Assembly: GCA_964608325.1 (NCBI GenBank)
Contig: CAZSMX010000004.1
Span: 1-64,000, forward strand
DNA from: CAZRVH01 sp964608325
GTDB taxonomy: Bacteria > Patescibacteriota > Gracilibacteria > Peribacterales > Peribacteraceae
Reading direction: 5' to 3'
DNA length: 64,000 nt
The notes under the pieces are model-generated. The model ran no database searches and was not told where the DNA came from. It worked only from the letters and a program-made list of their open reading frames with translations. Numbering within the stretch: the stretch's first letter is position 1; each line of letters opens with the position of its first letter. Below, in pieces: positions 24,350 to 33,209 of the stretch. Made by a program: the position numbers and the translations under genes.

Positions 24350-25006
24350 ATGGGTACACTCATTCTCGTCAGACACGGCCAGTCCGAATGGAACGTGGCC
24401 AACATCTTCACCGGCTGGACCGACGTCGGACTGACCGAAGCGGGCCAGAAAGACGCGCGTTCATCGGGCAACCACTTGAAAGAGTTCACGGTGGACATCG
24501 CTTTCACGTCGCGCCTCAAGCGCGCGCAGAACACGCTTGCCGGCGTGCTGGAATCCATGGGGCAGAATCCGCCGATCGAAAAGGACAGCGCCCTCAACGA
24601 GCGCCATTACGGCGAACTCCAGGGACTCGACAAGTCCGAGACCGCCAAGAAGTACGGTGAGGAGCAGGTGAAGATCTGGCGCCGCAGCTACGACACGCCG
24701 CCTCCCGGAGGGGAGAGCATGGCCGACTGCGAGCGTCGCACGATGCCCTTCTTCATGCAGTACGTATGGCCGTATGTGTTGGAAGGCAAGACGGTCCTCG
24801 TCGCCGCGCACGGCAACAGCCTCCGCCCCATCCGCAAATTCCTGGAGAACCTGACCAAGGACGAAGCCGCGACGATCGAAACGGAATTCTGCGCCCCGTA
24901 CATCTACTGGGTCGAGAGCGACGGCAAGGTCGTGAAGAAGGAAGCGAGAGAGGTTCCGGAGCTCATCGTGAAAGGCGGCACTTCCGCCGTTTCCAAGGCG
25001 AAGTAA
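24350..25006 (+). CDS. gpmA: 2,3-bisphosphoglycerate-dependent phosphoglycerate mutase
   Basis: 218 aa. Interconverts 3- and 2-phosphoglycerate in glycolysis. The catalytic His is in LVRHGQSEWN; other active-site parts are GWTDVGLTEAGQKDA, SRLKRAQNTL, LNERHYGELQG, and VLVAAHGNSLRPI (second His). Slightly shorter than the ~230-250 aa norm. Followed at 6 nt by uppS. Confidence 0.95.
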   Translation: MGTLILVRHGQSEWNVANIFTGWTDVGLTEAGQKDARSSGNHLKEFTVDIAFTSRLKRAQNTLAGVLESMGQNPPIEKDSALNERHYGELQGLDKSETAKKYGEEQVKIWRRSYDTPPPGGESMADCERRTMPFFMQYVWPYVLEGKTVLVAAHGNSLRPIRKFLENLTKDEAATIETEFCAPYIYWVESDGKVVKKEAREVPELIVKGGTSAVSKAK

Positions 25007-25012
25007 CATCGC

Positions 25013-25684
25013 ATGGAGCCTATCCATCTCGCCATCATCCCGGACGGCAACCGCCGTTGGGCGAAGAGCAACATGCTGCTGCCCTGGCAGGGCCATGCCC
25101 GCGCCATGGAGAACTTCCGCGCCATCACGGAGTGGTGCCGCAATGATCCGCGCATCAACGTGCTGACTATCTGGGGGTTTTCCACCGAGAACTGGAAGCG
25201 GTCGGACGAAGAGGTATCGAAGCTGATGGAGTTGTTCGAGGAGTATCTGTCCAAGGAACGCCATGCCTTCGTCGAACACAAGACGCGCTTCGTCCACTCG
25301 GGCCGCCGCGATCGCATTCCCGCATCCCTCAAGAAGCTGATCGAGGAGGTGGAGGAGGAAACCAAGGATTTCACGGAATTCACGATGCACCTGGCCGTCG
25401 ACTACGGCGGCAAGGACGAAGTGCTGCGCGCGATCGCGAAGATGAAGGGGGAAGGGGTAACGGATGAATCGCTTCGGGCTCACCTGGATCATCCCGAGTT
25501 ACCCGATATCGATTTCATCCTGCGTACGTCGGGCGAGCAGCGCACCAGCAACTTCTTTTTCTGGCAGGCGTGCTATGCGGAGTGGATGTTCGTGACGAAG
25601 CACTTTCCGGCATTGGAGCCCGCGGATATCGATGCCGCGTTGCAGGAATTCAACCGCAGGACGCGCAGGTTCGGAGGGGGCTAG
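25013..25684 (+). CDS. uppS: Undecaprenyl diphosphate synthase
   Basis: 223 aa. Cis-prenyltransferase that makes the C55 lipid carrier for cell-wall and surface glycans. Motifs: IIPDGNRRWAK (catalytic Asp), WGFSTENWKRSDEEV, and the C-terminal DFILRTSGEQRTSNFFFWQACYAEW. In an apparent operon with gpmA, upstream of wecB. Confidence 0.96.
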   Translation: MEPIHLAIIPDGNRRWAKSNMLLPWQGHARAMENFRAITEWCRNDPRINVLTIWGFSTENWKRSDEEVSKLMELFEEYLSKERHAFVEHKTRFVHSGRRDRIPASLKKLIEEVEEETKDFTEFTMHLAVDYGGKDEVLRAIAKMKGEGVTDESLRAHLDHPELPDIDFILRTSGEQRTSNFFFWQACYAEWMFVTKHFPALEPADIDAALQEFNRRTRRFGGG

Positions 25685-25726
25685 GGGGAGGTGGCTTTGG
25701 ATCGATATTTTGGGTAGGCTCGCACC

Positions 25727-27058
25727 ATGCAGGAGATCACCTACAAATCGCCCACGTTCTTCGACGATATCGCCGCTCTTCCCGGGCAGCACGTCCACCT
25801 CATCGTCATCGCGACGAAGCCGGACATCATCAAACAGATCCCGCTCTACCGGGAGCTGAAGAAGCGCGGACACCAGGTGCTCCTGGGCCACACGGGCCAA
25901 CACTACAGCGACAACCTCAGCGGAGGCATGCTTGCGGAATTCGGCGTGGAGCCCGACTTCAACCTGAACGTGAAGGGTCAGATGCACGAAGTGGTGAGCC
26001 AGATCATCGGGCGGCTCGGTTTCGTTTTGGCCGAACTGAAGACGAAGGGAAAGATCGTCATCCCGTACGTACACGGCGACACGACCACGGCCATGGCGGG
26101 GGCGAACGCGGGGTACTGCAACGGATTCGCCTCGGTCCACGTGGAGGCAGGTATCCGCACGCTGACGCCCAAGTACAAGGAGTCCGCCATCGGCGGGAAC
26201 GCAGACGAGTTCGACGTCGCGGAGTGGATGCACTTCCTGAAGAACTCCGACAACTGGGAGCGCGGGTCGCTCGAACCCTATCCGGAGCAGTTCAACACGC
26301 GCGCGGCGGAGGCGGGCACGGGCATCCATCTGGCCCCCGTCCCCTTGGTGAAGGAATTCCTGCTCTCGGAAGGTTATCCCGAGGACCGCATTGCCGTCGT
26401 GGGCAACTCCGTCGTCGACGCGACGTTGGAGGCGGTGGAGAACGCGTCGTCCTCGAAGATCTTCGAACAGTATCCCGCATTGGAAGACGGAGATTTCGTC
26501 CGTTTCTGCATCCACAGGCGTGAGAACTGCGCATCACGCTTGCGTTTCATGGCCATCTACGACGCCATGAAATCCTTGGTGAAAGACGGCCGCACGGTAC
26601 TGCTCATCTCGCTCTTCCAAACCGAAAGCGCCCTCGACAACTTCGGCCTGCGATCCGATATCGAACAGCTCGTGAAGGACTATCCGAACTTCATTTATTC
26701 CCCGGTCTGGCCGCTCTACACCGACGTGATCGCCGCCATGCAGAAGGCATCCGTGTGCGCCACGGACAGCGGCTCCATGCAGGAGGAAATGAACGTGCTC
26801 GGCATCCCGTGCGTCACGCTTCGCTTCGGTTCCGACCGCAGCGAGTCGGCCATCTGCGGGGGCAACCTCATCGCCCCGCCCATCGACGGAAAACTCATCA
26901 AGAAGATCATCGAATTCGCGTGGGATAACGAAGACATGAAGAAGGCGCCGAAGATTTACGGCGAAAATGTCAGCGCCGCGTGCATCGATGCCGTGGAAGA
27001 CGTGCTGGCGGGCGGGGAAGTGTTCCGCACGGAGGAGCAGCGTCTCGGCATCTCCTGA
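25727..27058 (+). CDS. wecB: UDP-N-acetylglucosamine 2-epimerase
   Basis: 443 aa, longer than the usual ~375. N-terminal Rossmann half with HVHLIVIATKPDIIKQ, LLGHTGQHYSDNLSGGML, VIPYVHGDTTTAMAGA and VHVEAGIRTL; C-terminal half with FCIHRRENCASRLRF and the UDP-binding segment ATDSGSMQEEMNVLGIPCVTLRFGSDR. Makes UDP-ManNAc, the donor expected for the TagA-type enzyme at 23147. About 40 extra residues after the EAGIRTL motif (GNADEFDVAEWMHFL..) are not in the standard enzyme. TAGGCT ends 6 nt before the start. Confidence 0.92.
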   Translation: MQEITYKSPTFFDDIAALPGQHVHLIVIATKPDIIKQIPLYRELKKRGHQVLLGHTGQHYSDNLSGGMLAEFGVEPDFNLNVKGQMHEVVSQIIGRLGFVLAELKTKGKIVIPYVHGDTTTAMAGANAGYCNGFASVHVEAGIRTLTPKYKESAIGGNADEFDVAEWMHFLKNSDNWERGSLEPYPEQFNTRAAEAGTGIHLAPVPLVKEFLLSEGYPEDRIAVVGNSVVDATLEAVENASSSKIFEQYPALEDGDFVRFCIHRRENCASRLRFMAIYDAMKSLVKDGRTVLLISLFQTESALDNFGLRSDIEQLVKDYPNFIYSPVWPLYTDVIAAMQKASVCATDSGSMQEEMNVLGIPCVTLRFGSDRSESAICGGNLIAPPIDGKLIKKIIEFAWDNEDMKKAPKIYGENVSAACIDAVEDVLAGGEVFRTEEQRLGIS

Positions 27059-27062
27059 TCCC

Positions 27063-28445
27063 ATGACGTTGCAGACCGTTCGAGAACGGCTGTCCCTGGC
27101 GCTTCTCGCGCTCCTTCCTTTGCACGCGCTCGCGGTCACCGTCCTCACGAAATTGATCGCCGGTCCGGGCCATGCGCCGCTGGCGTCGCTGGCGTTTTGG
27201 AAGGAGGGAGTGTTGGGGGTGATTCTTTTGATTGCGTTGGTAGAGAGGGCGATCGAATGGAAAAGGGGGTCGGGCGTAGGGCGTAGGACATGGAAATTTG
27301 ATGTACTCGACTGGTTGATTCTTGCGCTCGTCGCTCTTGGCTTGATTGTCTCCTTCGTCAACGCCCCACACCCCACACCCCAATTTTTCCTTGGTATCAA
27401 ATACGATCTGCTTCCCCTTGGACTCCTTTTCATTCTCCGCCGGGTGCAGTGGTCCGAGGGATTCAAGACGATGGCGATGGCGGTCCTGCTTTTGGTCGGT
27501 GCGATCGTGTCGCTCTACGGCATCATCGGGTTTTTCCTGCCCCTGGGATTCTTCACGTGGTTGGGGTATTCCGACATGCATTCGCTCTTCCTGCCGGACG
27601 GCCCCCTTGCCCCGTACCAACTCATCGGGGGATCACCTCTGCATCGCATCCAGTCGACTATGAGCGGACCCAATCAGCTCGGCATCTGGCTGCTGCTGCC
27701 GCTCTCCGTCGCGGGGCTCGCGGTGTACTGCAAGCGCAGCGTTCTCAACGTCACGTTCTTCGTCCTTATTCTCGCCGCCCTCTTCCTGACGTTCTCCCGC
27801 GCGGCGTGGATCGGCGCCTTCGTCCTGCTGGCCACCGGATTCCTGTTGCAGCAGTCGCGCTGGGTGCGCCGCCAGGTGGTGCTATGGGGAGTTCCTGCCG
27901 CCCTTCTGGCCGCGGTATTCGCTGCCGCGGTCTTTCCGTCCGTCATCTTGCGCTCGTCCTCCACCCGGGGGCATTTGGAAAAACCTTTGGCAGGCATCCG
28001 GGCGATCATCGACGATCCGCTCGGAAGAGGATTGGGATCCGCGGGTCCCGCTACCAACCGCACGAGTGATGCGTGCGTGGAGCTCGAAAAAGGCAGCGAC
28101 GCGTCGTGGGCCGCCGCGCATCCGAACCTGTGCGTGTTCGTGGGGGGCGAGCAGGTGCAACCTGCGGGTCGGGAATGCGCCTGTCCGTTCGTGACCGAGA
28201 ACTGGTACCTGCAGATCGGCGTCGAATTGGGCGTCCTGGGATTCGCGTTGTTCATCATATTCATTATCGTGCTCTTGCGCGCGCTTCGGCGTAACGGGGA
28301 TTCCCTCGCGCCGTTTGTAGGGATGCTTGGTATTTCCATCTGCGCCCTGTTCCTGCATGCGTTCGAAGACAGCGCCGTCGCCTATACCGCTTTCCTGCTT
28401 GCGGCGTTCTTCCTTCCTTCAAAAAGGGAGGTTTCCCAGCGGTAA
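27063..28445 (+). CDS. O-antigen ligase/polymerase-like membrane protein
   Basis: 460 aa with about eleven TM segments and the large central loop of Wzy_C/WaaL proteins. The TM run with LTFSRAAWIGAFVLLATGF is the family signature; the loop holds SSSTRGHLEKPLAGIRAIIDDPLGRGLGSAGP and ENWYLQIGVELGVLGF. Such proteins ligate or polymerise lipid-linked glycans outside the membrane; some relatives glycosylate proteins. 4 nt downstream of wecB, so operonic. Confidence 0.88.
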   Translation: MTLQTVRERLSLALLALLPLHALAVTVLTKLIAGPGHAPLASLAFWKEGVLGVILLIALVERAIEWKRGSGVGRRTWKFDVLDWLILALVALGLIVSFVNAPHPTPQFFLGIKYDLLPLGLLFILRRVQWSEGFKTMAMAVLLLVGAIVSLYGIIGFFLPLGFFTWLGYSDMHSLFLPDGPLAPYQLIGGSPLHRIQSTMSGPNQLGIWLLLPLSVAGLAVYCKRSVLNVTFFVLILAALFLTFSRAAWIGAFVLLATGFLLQQSRWVRRQVVLWGVPAALLAAVFAAAVFPSVILRSSSTRGHLEKPLAGIRAIIDDPLGRGLGSAGPATNRTSDACVELEKGSDASWAAAHPNLCVFVGGEQVQPAGRECACPFVTENWYLQIGVELGVLGFALFIIFIIVLLRALRRNGDSLAPFVGMLGISICALFLHAFEDSAVAYTAFLLAAFFLPSKREVSQR

Positions 28446-28475
28446 CGGCGAAAAGCAGCTATACTCCGTTCCAAC

Positions 28476-29033
28476 ATGACGCCCGTTCCGTTGCCGGAGG
28501 CCGAATTGCAAGCACTCATCGCCTCCGCGAAGGAGGGTGACACCGATGCGTTCGGAAAATTGTACGATACGTTCTTCCTGCCTATCTACCGCTACGCCGC
28601 ATTCCGTCTCCCGAAGGAAATCGCCGAGGACGTGACTGCGGATATTTTCGTGAAGGCGTGGGAAAAACTGCATACGTACAAGGCACAGAAGGGCGTGCCG
28701 TTTTCAGCCTGGCTGTTCCGCATCGCGCGCCATAGCGTCATCGATACCTACCGTACCAACCGCGGGTTCGAAGAGGTGCCCGAAACGCTCGCCGACACCG
28801 ACTCTTTCAACCGTGCGGAGCATCGTTTGGAGCGCAATGACAAGGTGGATACCGTCCGTCACGCGCTGAACCAATTGCCCAAGCGCTATCGGGAAATCCT
28901 CCTCCTTAGCTTCGTCAGCGAGCTTCCACACAGCGAAATCGCGCGCGTGCTGCGTCTCACCGAAGGGGCCGTACGCATCCTCAAACTCCGTGCGCTTCGG
29001 AAACTTGAGGTTTTGCTGCCGCCCGACATGTAA
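28476..29033 (+). CDS. ECF-type RNA polymerase sigma factor
   Basis: 185 aa. Region 2 (GDTDAFGKLYDTFFLPIYRYAAFRL.. AEDVTADIFVKAWEKLHTYK.. FSAWLFRIARHSVIDTYR) and region 4 (ALNQLPKRYREILLLSFVSELPHSEIARVLRLTEGAVRILKLRALRKL) are both complete. TATACT lies 10 nt before the ATG. The next gene encodes a membrane protein with a FecR-like domain, the likely anti-sigma partner. Confidence 0.94.
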   Translation: MTPVPLPEAELQALIASAKEGDTDAFGKLYDTFFLPIYRYAAFRLPKEIAEDVTADIFVKAWEKLHTYKAQKGVPFSAWLFRIARHSVIDTYRTNRGFEEVPETLADTDSFNRAEHRLERNDKVDTVRHALNQLPKRYREILLLSFVSELPHSEIARVLRLTEGAVRILKLRALRKLEVLLPPDM

Positions 29034-29077
29034 ATCATGCGTAACAGAAGCCCCCTTTCTTCGTTTTAACTATCCGA

Positions 29078-31036
29078 ATGGACTCCAATAACGCTTTCCG
29101 CCGGCTCCGCGAGGACCTGGAACCCTCCCAAAATGCTCAAAACGAGCTGAAAGGGCGCGTTATGGCCAGAATCCAGGAGAAGGCGGTCTGGAAAGATCTG
29201 CGCGAGTCTCTCACCCCCGAGGATCATGTCCAAACCTCGGTTTTGAATCGCATCCTTGATCGCGTTTCCGCCCCCAGGGCGCATGACGCCTTCGACCGCT
29301 TGCGCGATGCCTTGAAGCCGCAACAGGATGTCCGCCACACGCTGTGGTCCTACATCGCGACTCGTCTCGTGCCCCAGACTGCCACCGTCATTTCCTATCG
29401 CGCCCCCAAGTGGATCGCGGCCGTCTTGATCGTCGTGATCGGACTGCGCGCCAGTCCATTCCTATTCCTGGCGCCTACCACCGTCGCAGAATCATCCGTC
29501 ATCATCCTGCCGACGTCCGGCGACGTGAATATCGCCCTGCATGGCTTGTGGCAGCCGGTAAAAGCGGAGACCGAGATCCGCGAAGCGGTGCAAATCCGCA
29601 CGTTCGAAGGGGAGGCGACGGTCATCTTGCATGACGACGGCAACATCCGCCTCGCTCCCAACACGACCATCATCCTCAACGATGTCTCCGACCGCCCCGA
29701 CATCTCTCCGACGGGTTCTACCTTCACCCTTGTATCCGGTTCCGTCTGGCTTCAGGGATTGCTGCCGAATACGGTGGAGGGCATCAGCCTCGGAACGGAG
29801 TTCGGAAGCGTGAACGTGCACGGGGGCAGCGTGTCCGTAGCGGCGGGTGACACGGTGTCCGTGAAAGTGTGGAACCGCAGTGCGTCCGTACGGCAGAAAG
29901 ACGTCGCGCTGAATCTCGTTGCCGGGGAATCCACCGTCCTGTCCCGCGGCGTGCCGTCGGTGCAGCATATGGAAGACATGGCCTACGATGATGCCTGGAC
30001 GACGAAGAACCTGCGCAAAGACGCGGTGCACCAACGCGAAGTCGCCCAGATGCAGCAGGAGCGCCGCGCGGCACAGGCGGGCATTTTGCCCAATTCGCCG
30101 CTCTACGGCGTGAAGCGCATCGCCGAAACGGTGGACGTTCTCCTGACGTTGAACCCCGAGGAGAAGGTGCAGAAGAAGATCCAGCAGGCGACGACCCGCC
30201 TCAACGAAGCCGCAGCGCTCATTGCGCAGGGGCAGACGGGGGCCACGGTGCCGCTGCAGGAATACAGGCAGACGCTTTTGGAAGTCGCAACCGGTTCCGG
30301 CAACAGCGTCACGAAGGACTTGGTGCAGAAGGAAGTGGAAGAGAACGCGGCCCAGATTTTCGCAGTATTGCCCAATGACGGTCTCTATGCCGTGAAGAAG
30401 GCCGTGCTGGAAACGACTGCCGAACTTCCGGATGCCGGCATCGACCAGCAGGACGTGAACGGCACGCTCCTCGTCGACACGCTCGACATGCTCCATGACG
30501 TCGTGGAGACGGGCGGAGATACATCCACCGCAAAGGACGCTCTCGCGGCTATCGCTCCCCAGTTGGACACGCTGAATTCCGCCGATTCCTCCGAGCTCAA
30601 GCCGGATGCGAAGAAAGAAGCACTGTCCCTTCTTTCCGATATCGCCGATACGTTGAACGCAAAGGAGCCCGGCGAGACGGATGCCGAGGACAAGGAAGTG
30701 ATCCTCAGCAATGTGCGTCCGTTCCTGCCCAGGCCCCCGGCTCCGCCCGCCGTGAAGCACCTGACGGAACAGGAGATCGCCACGCTCGTCGCGGAGATCA
30801 AGCAGCGCATCTTCCTCTACAAGCAGCCCAGGTCCCGCTACAGTCAGCTGATCAACGAAATGCAGCGCCTCCAGGGCCATGCGGACGAGGGATCCATCCT
30901 CCGCGCCCTCTACCACGAACTTCCGGAAAACGGCCTGGCTATTTACGTCCGCACGGCTATCCAAGAACTACGCGAACGCCAGGAATCGATCGATTTGCAT
31001 CCGGCGGCAACCGGGACGGGGGAGGTGATTGAATGA
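29078..31036 (+). CDS. FecR/DUF5667-type membrane protein, probable anti-sigma factor
   Basis: 652 aa. Two charged helical repeats at the N-terminus (FRRLREDLEPSQNAQNEL, FDRLRDALKPQQDVRHTL), one TM helix (about residues 111-131), then a FecR-like beta domain (IILPTSGDVNIALHG..AVQIRTFEGEATVILHDDGNIRLAPNTTIIL). Further on come two DUF5667-like helical units, each introduced by a similar phrase: ILPNSPLYGVKRIAETVDVLL and VLPNDGLYAVKKAVLETTAEL. The cytoplasmic part would hold the sigma factor and the outer part would sense the envelope. Placement 44 nt after the sigma gene supports this. Confidence 0.82.
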   Translation: MDSNNAFRRLREDLEPSQNAQNELKGRVMARIQEKAVWKDLRESLTPEDHVQTSVLNRILDRVSAPRAHDAFDRLRDALKPQQDVRHTLWSYIATRLVPQTATVISYRAPKWIAAVLIVVIGLRASPFLFLAPTTVAESSVIILPTSGDVNIALHGLWQPVKAETEIREAVQIRTFEGEATVILHDDGNIRLAPNTTIILNDVSDRPDISPTGSTFTLVSGSVWLQGLLPNTVEGISLGTEFGSVNVHGGSVSVAAGDTVSVKVWNRSASVRQKDVALNLVAGESTVLSRGVPSVQHMEDMAYDDAWTTKNLRKDAVHQREVAQMQQERRAAQAGILPNSPLYGVKRIAETVDVLLTLNPEEKVQKKIQQATTRLNEAAALIAQGQTGATVPLQEYRQTLLEVATGSGNSVTKDLVQKEVEENAAQIFAVLPNDGLYAVKKAVLETTAELPDAGIDQQDVNGTLLVDTLDMLHDVVETGGDTSTAKDALAAIAPQLDTLNSADSSELKPDAKKEALSLLSDIADTLNAKEPGETDAEDKEVILSNVRPFLPRPPAPPAVKHLTEQEIATLVAEIKQRIFLYKQPRSRYSQLINEMQRLQGHADEGSILRALYHELPENGLAIYVRTAIQELRERQESIDLHPAATGTGEVIE

Positions 31037-31045
31037 GGAGGGGGT

Positions 31046-31112
31046 AGCTTCATTCGCTTCGTTAGGAACGTTTGTTTTCCTAATTTGGCATTTTAATGAA
31101 GCTAACGAAGCT
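31046..31112. repeat. Inverted repeat built from GCTTCGTTA/GCTTCATTA words
   Basis: AGCTTCATTCGCTTCGTTA pairs with TAATGAAGCTAACGAAGCT (16 of 19). Relatives of the same words occur at 43073-43135. It lies between the anti-sigma gene and efp. Confidence 0.7.
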
Positions 31113-31173
31113 GGCGCAGCTTGTCCAGATTCTCTCTCCGTGGCAAAATCCTGCCCTCGTTCACCCTCTCCCT

Positions 31174-31889
31174 ATGTACGACATTACCGATCTCAAGCCC
31201 GGACGCGCCATTAACATCGATGGCGAACCCTTCATGGTGGTCAGCTCCCAATTCGGCCGCAAGAGCCAGAGCAAGGCGAACATGCAGTGCAAGCTGAAGA
31301 ATTTGAAGACCGGCGCCATCCTCGCGAAGAACTTCCAGGGAAGCGAGAAGATCGAGCCTGCGGACGTGGGCTACCGCCGCGTGCAGTACTTGTACAACAA
31401 TGGCGAGACGTTCACGTTCATGGATAACGAGACGTTCGACCAGTTCGAGCTTAGCAAAGATACGATCGACGAAAGCGCGCTGTACCTCGTGGAAGGAAAC
31501 GAGGTGGATGCCCTCATGTTCGAGGACAATCCGATCGGTATCCAGTTGAAGCCGACCGTCGAGTTGAAAGTGGTGGAGACGATCCCGGGCGTAAAAGGGG
31601 ATACCGCGACCGGCGGCAACAAACCCGCAAAGTTGGAAAGCGGCCTCGTCGTGAACGTGCCGCTCTTCGTGGACGAAGGCGACGTCGTCAAAGTGAACAC
31701 GGAGACGGGTCTCTACATGACGCGCGTTTCNNNNNNNNNNNNNNNNNNNNNNNNNNNNNNNNNNNNNNNNNNNNNNNNNNNNNNNNNNNNNNNNNNNNNN
31801 NNNNNNNNNNNNNNNNNNNNNNNNNNNNNNAAGGCGACGTCGTCAAAGTGAACACGGAGACGGGTCTCTACATGACGCGCGTTTCGTAA
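31174..31889 (+). CDS. efp: Elongation factor P (interrupted by a spurious assembly gap)
   Basis: EF-P relieves ribosome stalling at proline runs. MYDITDLKPGRAINIDGEPF, LKNLKTGAILAKNF, GYRRVQYLYNNGETFTFMDNETFDQ and the C-terminal GLVVNVPLFVDEGDVVKVNTETGLYMTRVS are all typical. The coding sequence runs to 31730, hits 100 N, and the 55 nt after the gap repeat the 55 nt before it, then add GTAA. Joining the copies gives a 186-aa protein, the normal EF-P length. The tip loop that normally reads KPGKG is GRKSQSK here, so the usual modified Lys position (about residue 32) is Gln. Upstream ATGs in frame are rejected as the family starts near this Met. Confidence 0.93.
31731..31830. other. 100-N scaffold gap, probably zero length
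   Basis: The 55 nt on either side (31676-31730 and 31831-31885) are identical. Overlap of exactly 55 nt is what two de Bruijn contigs sharing a terminal 55-mer would give. The efp reading frame closes perfectly if the copies are merged. Confidence 0.92.
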
Positions 31890-31978
31890 CATGAAAGACA
31901 ACCCTCCGGGTTTTCTTTCATGAGCTATCTTTCCGGAAAGGAGTGCCTCCACTTCGCGCAAAGCGCTCGTTCGGCACG
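31890..31978. repeat. 89-nt dispersed intergenic repeat, copy 2
   Basis: 84 of 89 identical to 504-592; begins 1 nt after the efp stop. Its leading hairpin could terminate efp transcripts, although no long T-run follows. Confidence 0.85.
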
Positions 31979-31996
31979 ATTGGTTTTATAAAAAAT

Positions 31997-32736
31997 GTCG
32001 CGAAGCGGAAGCTATGCTTTCGCTGGAGCGACTCAACTTCAAGGAAGGGGGACCATGGGGGAAACCTTCGGTTTCACCCATGACATGCACAAAAGGGCCG
32101 CTTGCGCGTCCCTGTTTGTGTTTGTGTTGCTGTCCGTTCGTGCGACTATCGATACTAAGTATAGTATTGAGCCGCGATTAGTGAGTGAACGGGAGCGAGG
32201 GGGAGGTATCCCCGACATCTCTGCCTTACTCTGGTTTCTTGTTTCTCCTCGGAACCTACCGAAGTCCCCGGACCGGTTCGCCATGAGGATACTAGGATCC
32301 AAAGGGAACACTGGGGAGAAGAGGGGTGCGCAGCGGTCATCATACCTCTGATGGACCGTACGTTCCTTGTAGAGCAGAGAGGAGGATGACCACAAGTGAC
32401 ACATGCACGTGCCTGTACCCAGAGTAGCAAGCAAAGCAATGTGTTGGCCGGGAGGAACGGGTGTGAAACCCGTGATCATCCCTCTCTCAACTGTTATGGG
32501 CGGTGGGAATAAAAAGAACGAATGTTTGTCTTGGTGTGTGTTCGACCTGCCATTGGCAAATCACGTCATCTTACGCAGAGGCTCGGTTTCTAGCAACTTG
32601 TTGCCCTGTTCAGGTCGGGGAAGTGTTGTATGAATACAATGTGTGTTCACTCAAAGGTCCCGAATAAGCGATTCAGGAGCCCGAAGACACGCATTGACTA
32701 AAATATGTATTCAGTGCAAATACATTATTTTTAAGA
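31997..32736 (+). ncRNA. Candidate large structured non-coding RNA
   Basis: About 740 nt with no ORF showing neighbour-like codon use. It contains many strong helices: GTCGC..AGCGGAAGC-TAT-GCTTTCGCT..GCGAC (31997-32032); CATGGG.GAAACC-TTC-GGTTTC.CCCATG (32054-32082); ATACTA/TAGTAT (32152-32167); a multibranch element where GAGAG..GGATGA (32377-32389) pairs with TCATCC..CTCTC (32476-32488), enclosing ACACAT/ATGTGT and ACGGGT-GTGAA-ACCCGT; GCAAC/GTTGC (32593-32604); TTGTAT/ATACAA (32626-32639). It ends with a terminator-like hairpin. I do not recognise RNase P, tmRNA, SRP, group I or group II intron signatures. The strand is inferred from that terminator. It could also be a decayed mobile element. 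Confidence 0.5.
32705..32731. terminator. Hairpin terminator, possibly bidirectional
   Basis: ATGTATT-CAGTGCA-AATACAT followed on the + strand by TATTTTT and on the minus strand by ATTTT. It can end the candidate ncRNA (+) and the lipoprotein gene (-). Confidence 0.65.
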
Positions 32737-32746
32737 CAATTTTTCT

Positions 32747-33181
32747 TTACTCCTGGATCGTTTGGAGGGTCATCCAATTGCCGATTCCGGACACTTCGTC
32801 CACGCCGCGGTGTTGCAACGTCAGTGTACCGTCGCCGTTGCCGACCACGCGCAGATCATCGCCTCCGCCCGCCCACCACAGGCTGGCGAAGAGGATGGCT
32901 TCGGTCTGTTCGTTCGTTTTGTCGACGGCGTTGCCAGCATAGGTGCCCATGTCGATCGTTCTCGTTTCCGTCCCCGTGATGACAAGCGAGACCTTCGTGC
33001 GGGGCTCATCCTCGGTCCCAACGTTCGTAAACTGCCATTCCATCGACGTTTGTTCCATCACGATGCCGCTCGCTCCGTCTGGCGCATTCGGATTCGGCTC
33101 GCCCACGGCGATATTGTTCGGCGTCTGCGAACAGGCGACGAGGGTGAGAACGGCGACAGAAGAGAGGAGGGCGTTGCGCAT
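32747..33181 (-). CDS. Small lipoprotein of unknown function
   Basis: 144 aa. Signal peptide with lipobox LVAC (Cys17 in MRNALLSSVAVLTLVAC). The rest is a beta-rich domain (SMEWQFTNVGTEDEPRTKVSLVITGTETRTIDMGTYAGNA). No known family. The start is 28 nt from the gatB stop; both genes are on the minus strand. Confidence 0.72.
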   Translation of the reverse strand: MRNALLSSVAVLTLVACSQTPNNIAVGEPNPNAPDGASGIVMEQTSMEWQFTNVGTEDEPRTKVSLVITGTETRTIDMGTYAGNAVDKTNEQTEAILFASLWWAGGGDDLRVVGNGDGTLTLQHRGVDEVSGIGNWMTLQTIQE

Positions 33182-33209
33182 ATGCCCCGACTCTACGGAT
33201 TCGTATCCC

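Noticed and set aside
31997..32736. RNase P RNA, tmRNA, SRP RNA, group I/II intron
   Set aside because: I did not find the GAGGAAAGTCC/ACAGAA pair, the tRNA-like tmRNA end, the SRP GGAAGCAGCC loop, or a domain V hairpin. Named only as an unassigned structured RNA.
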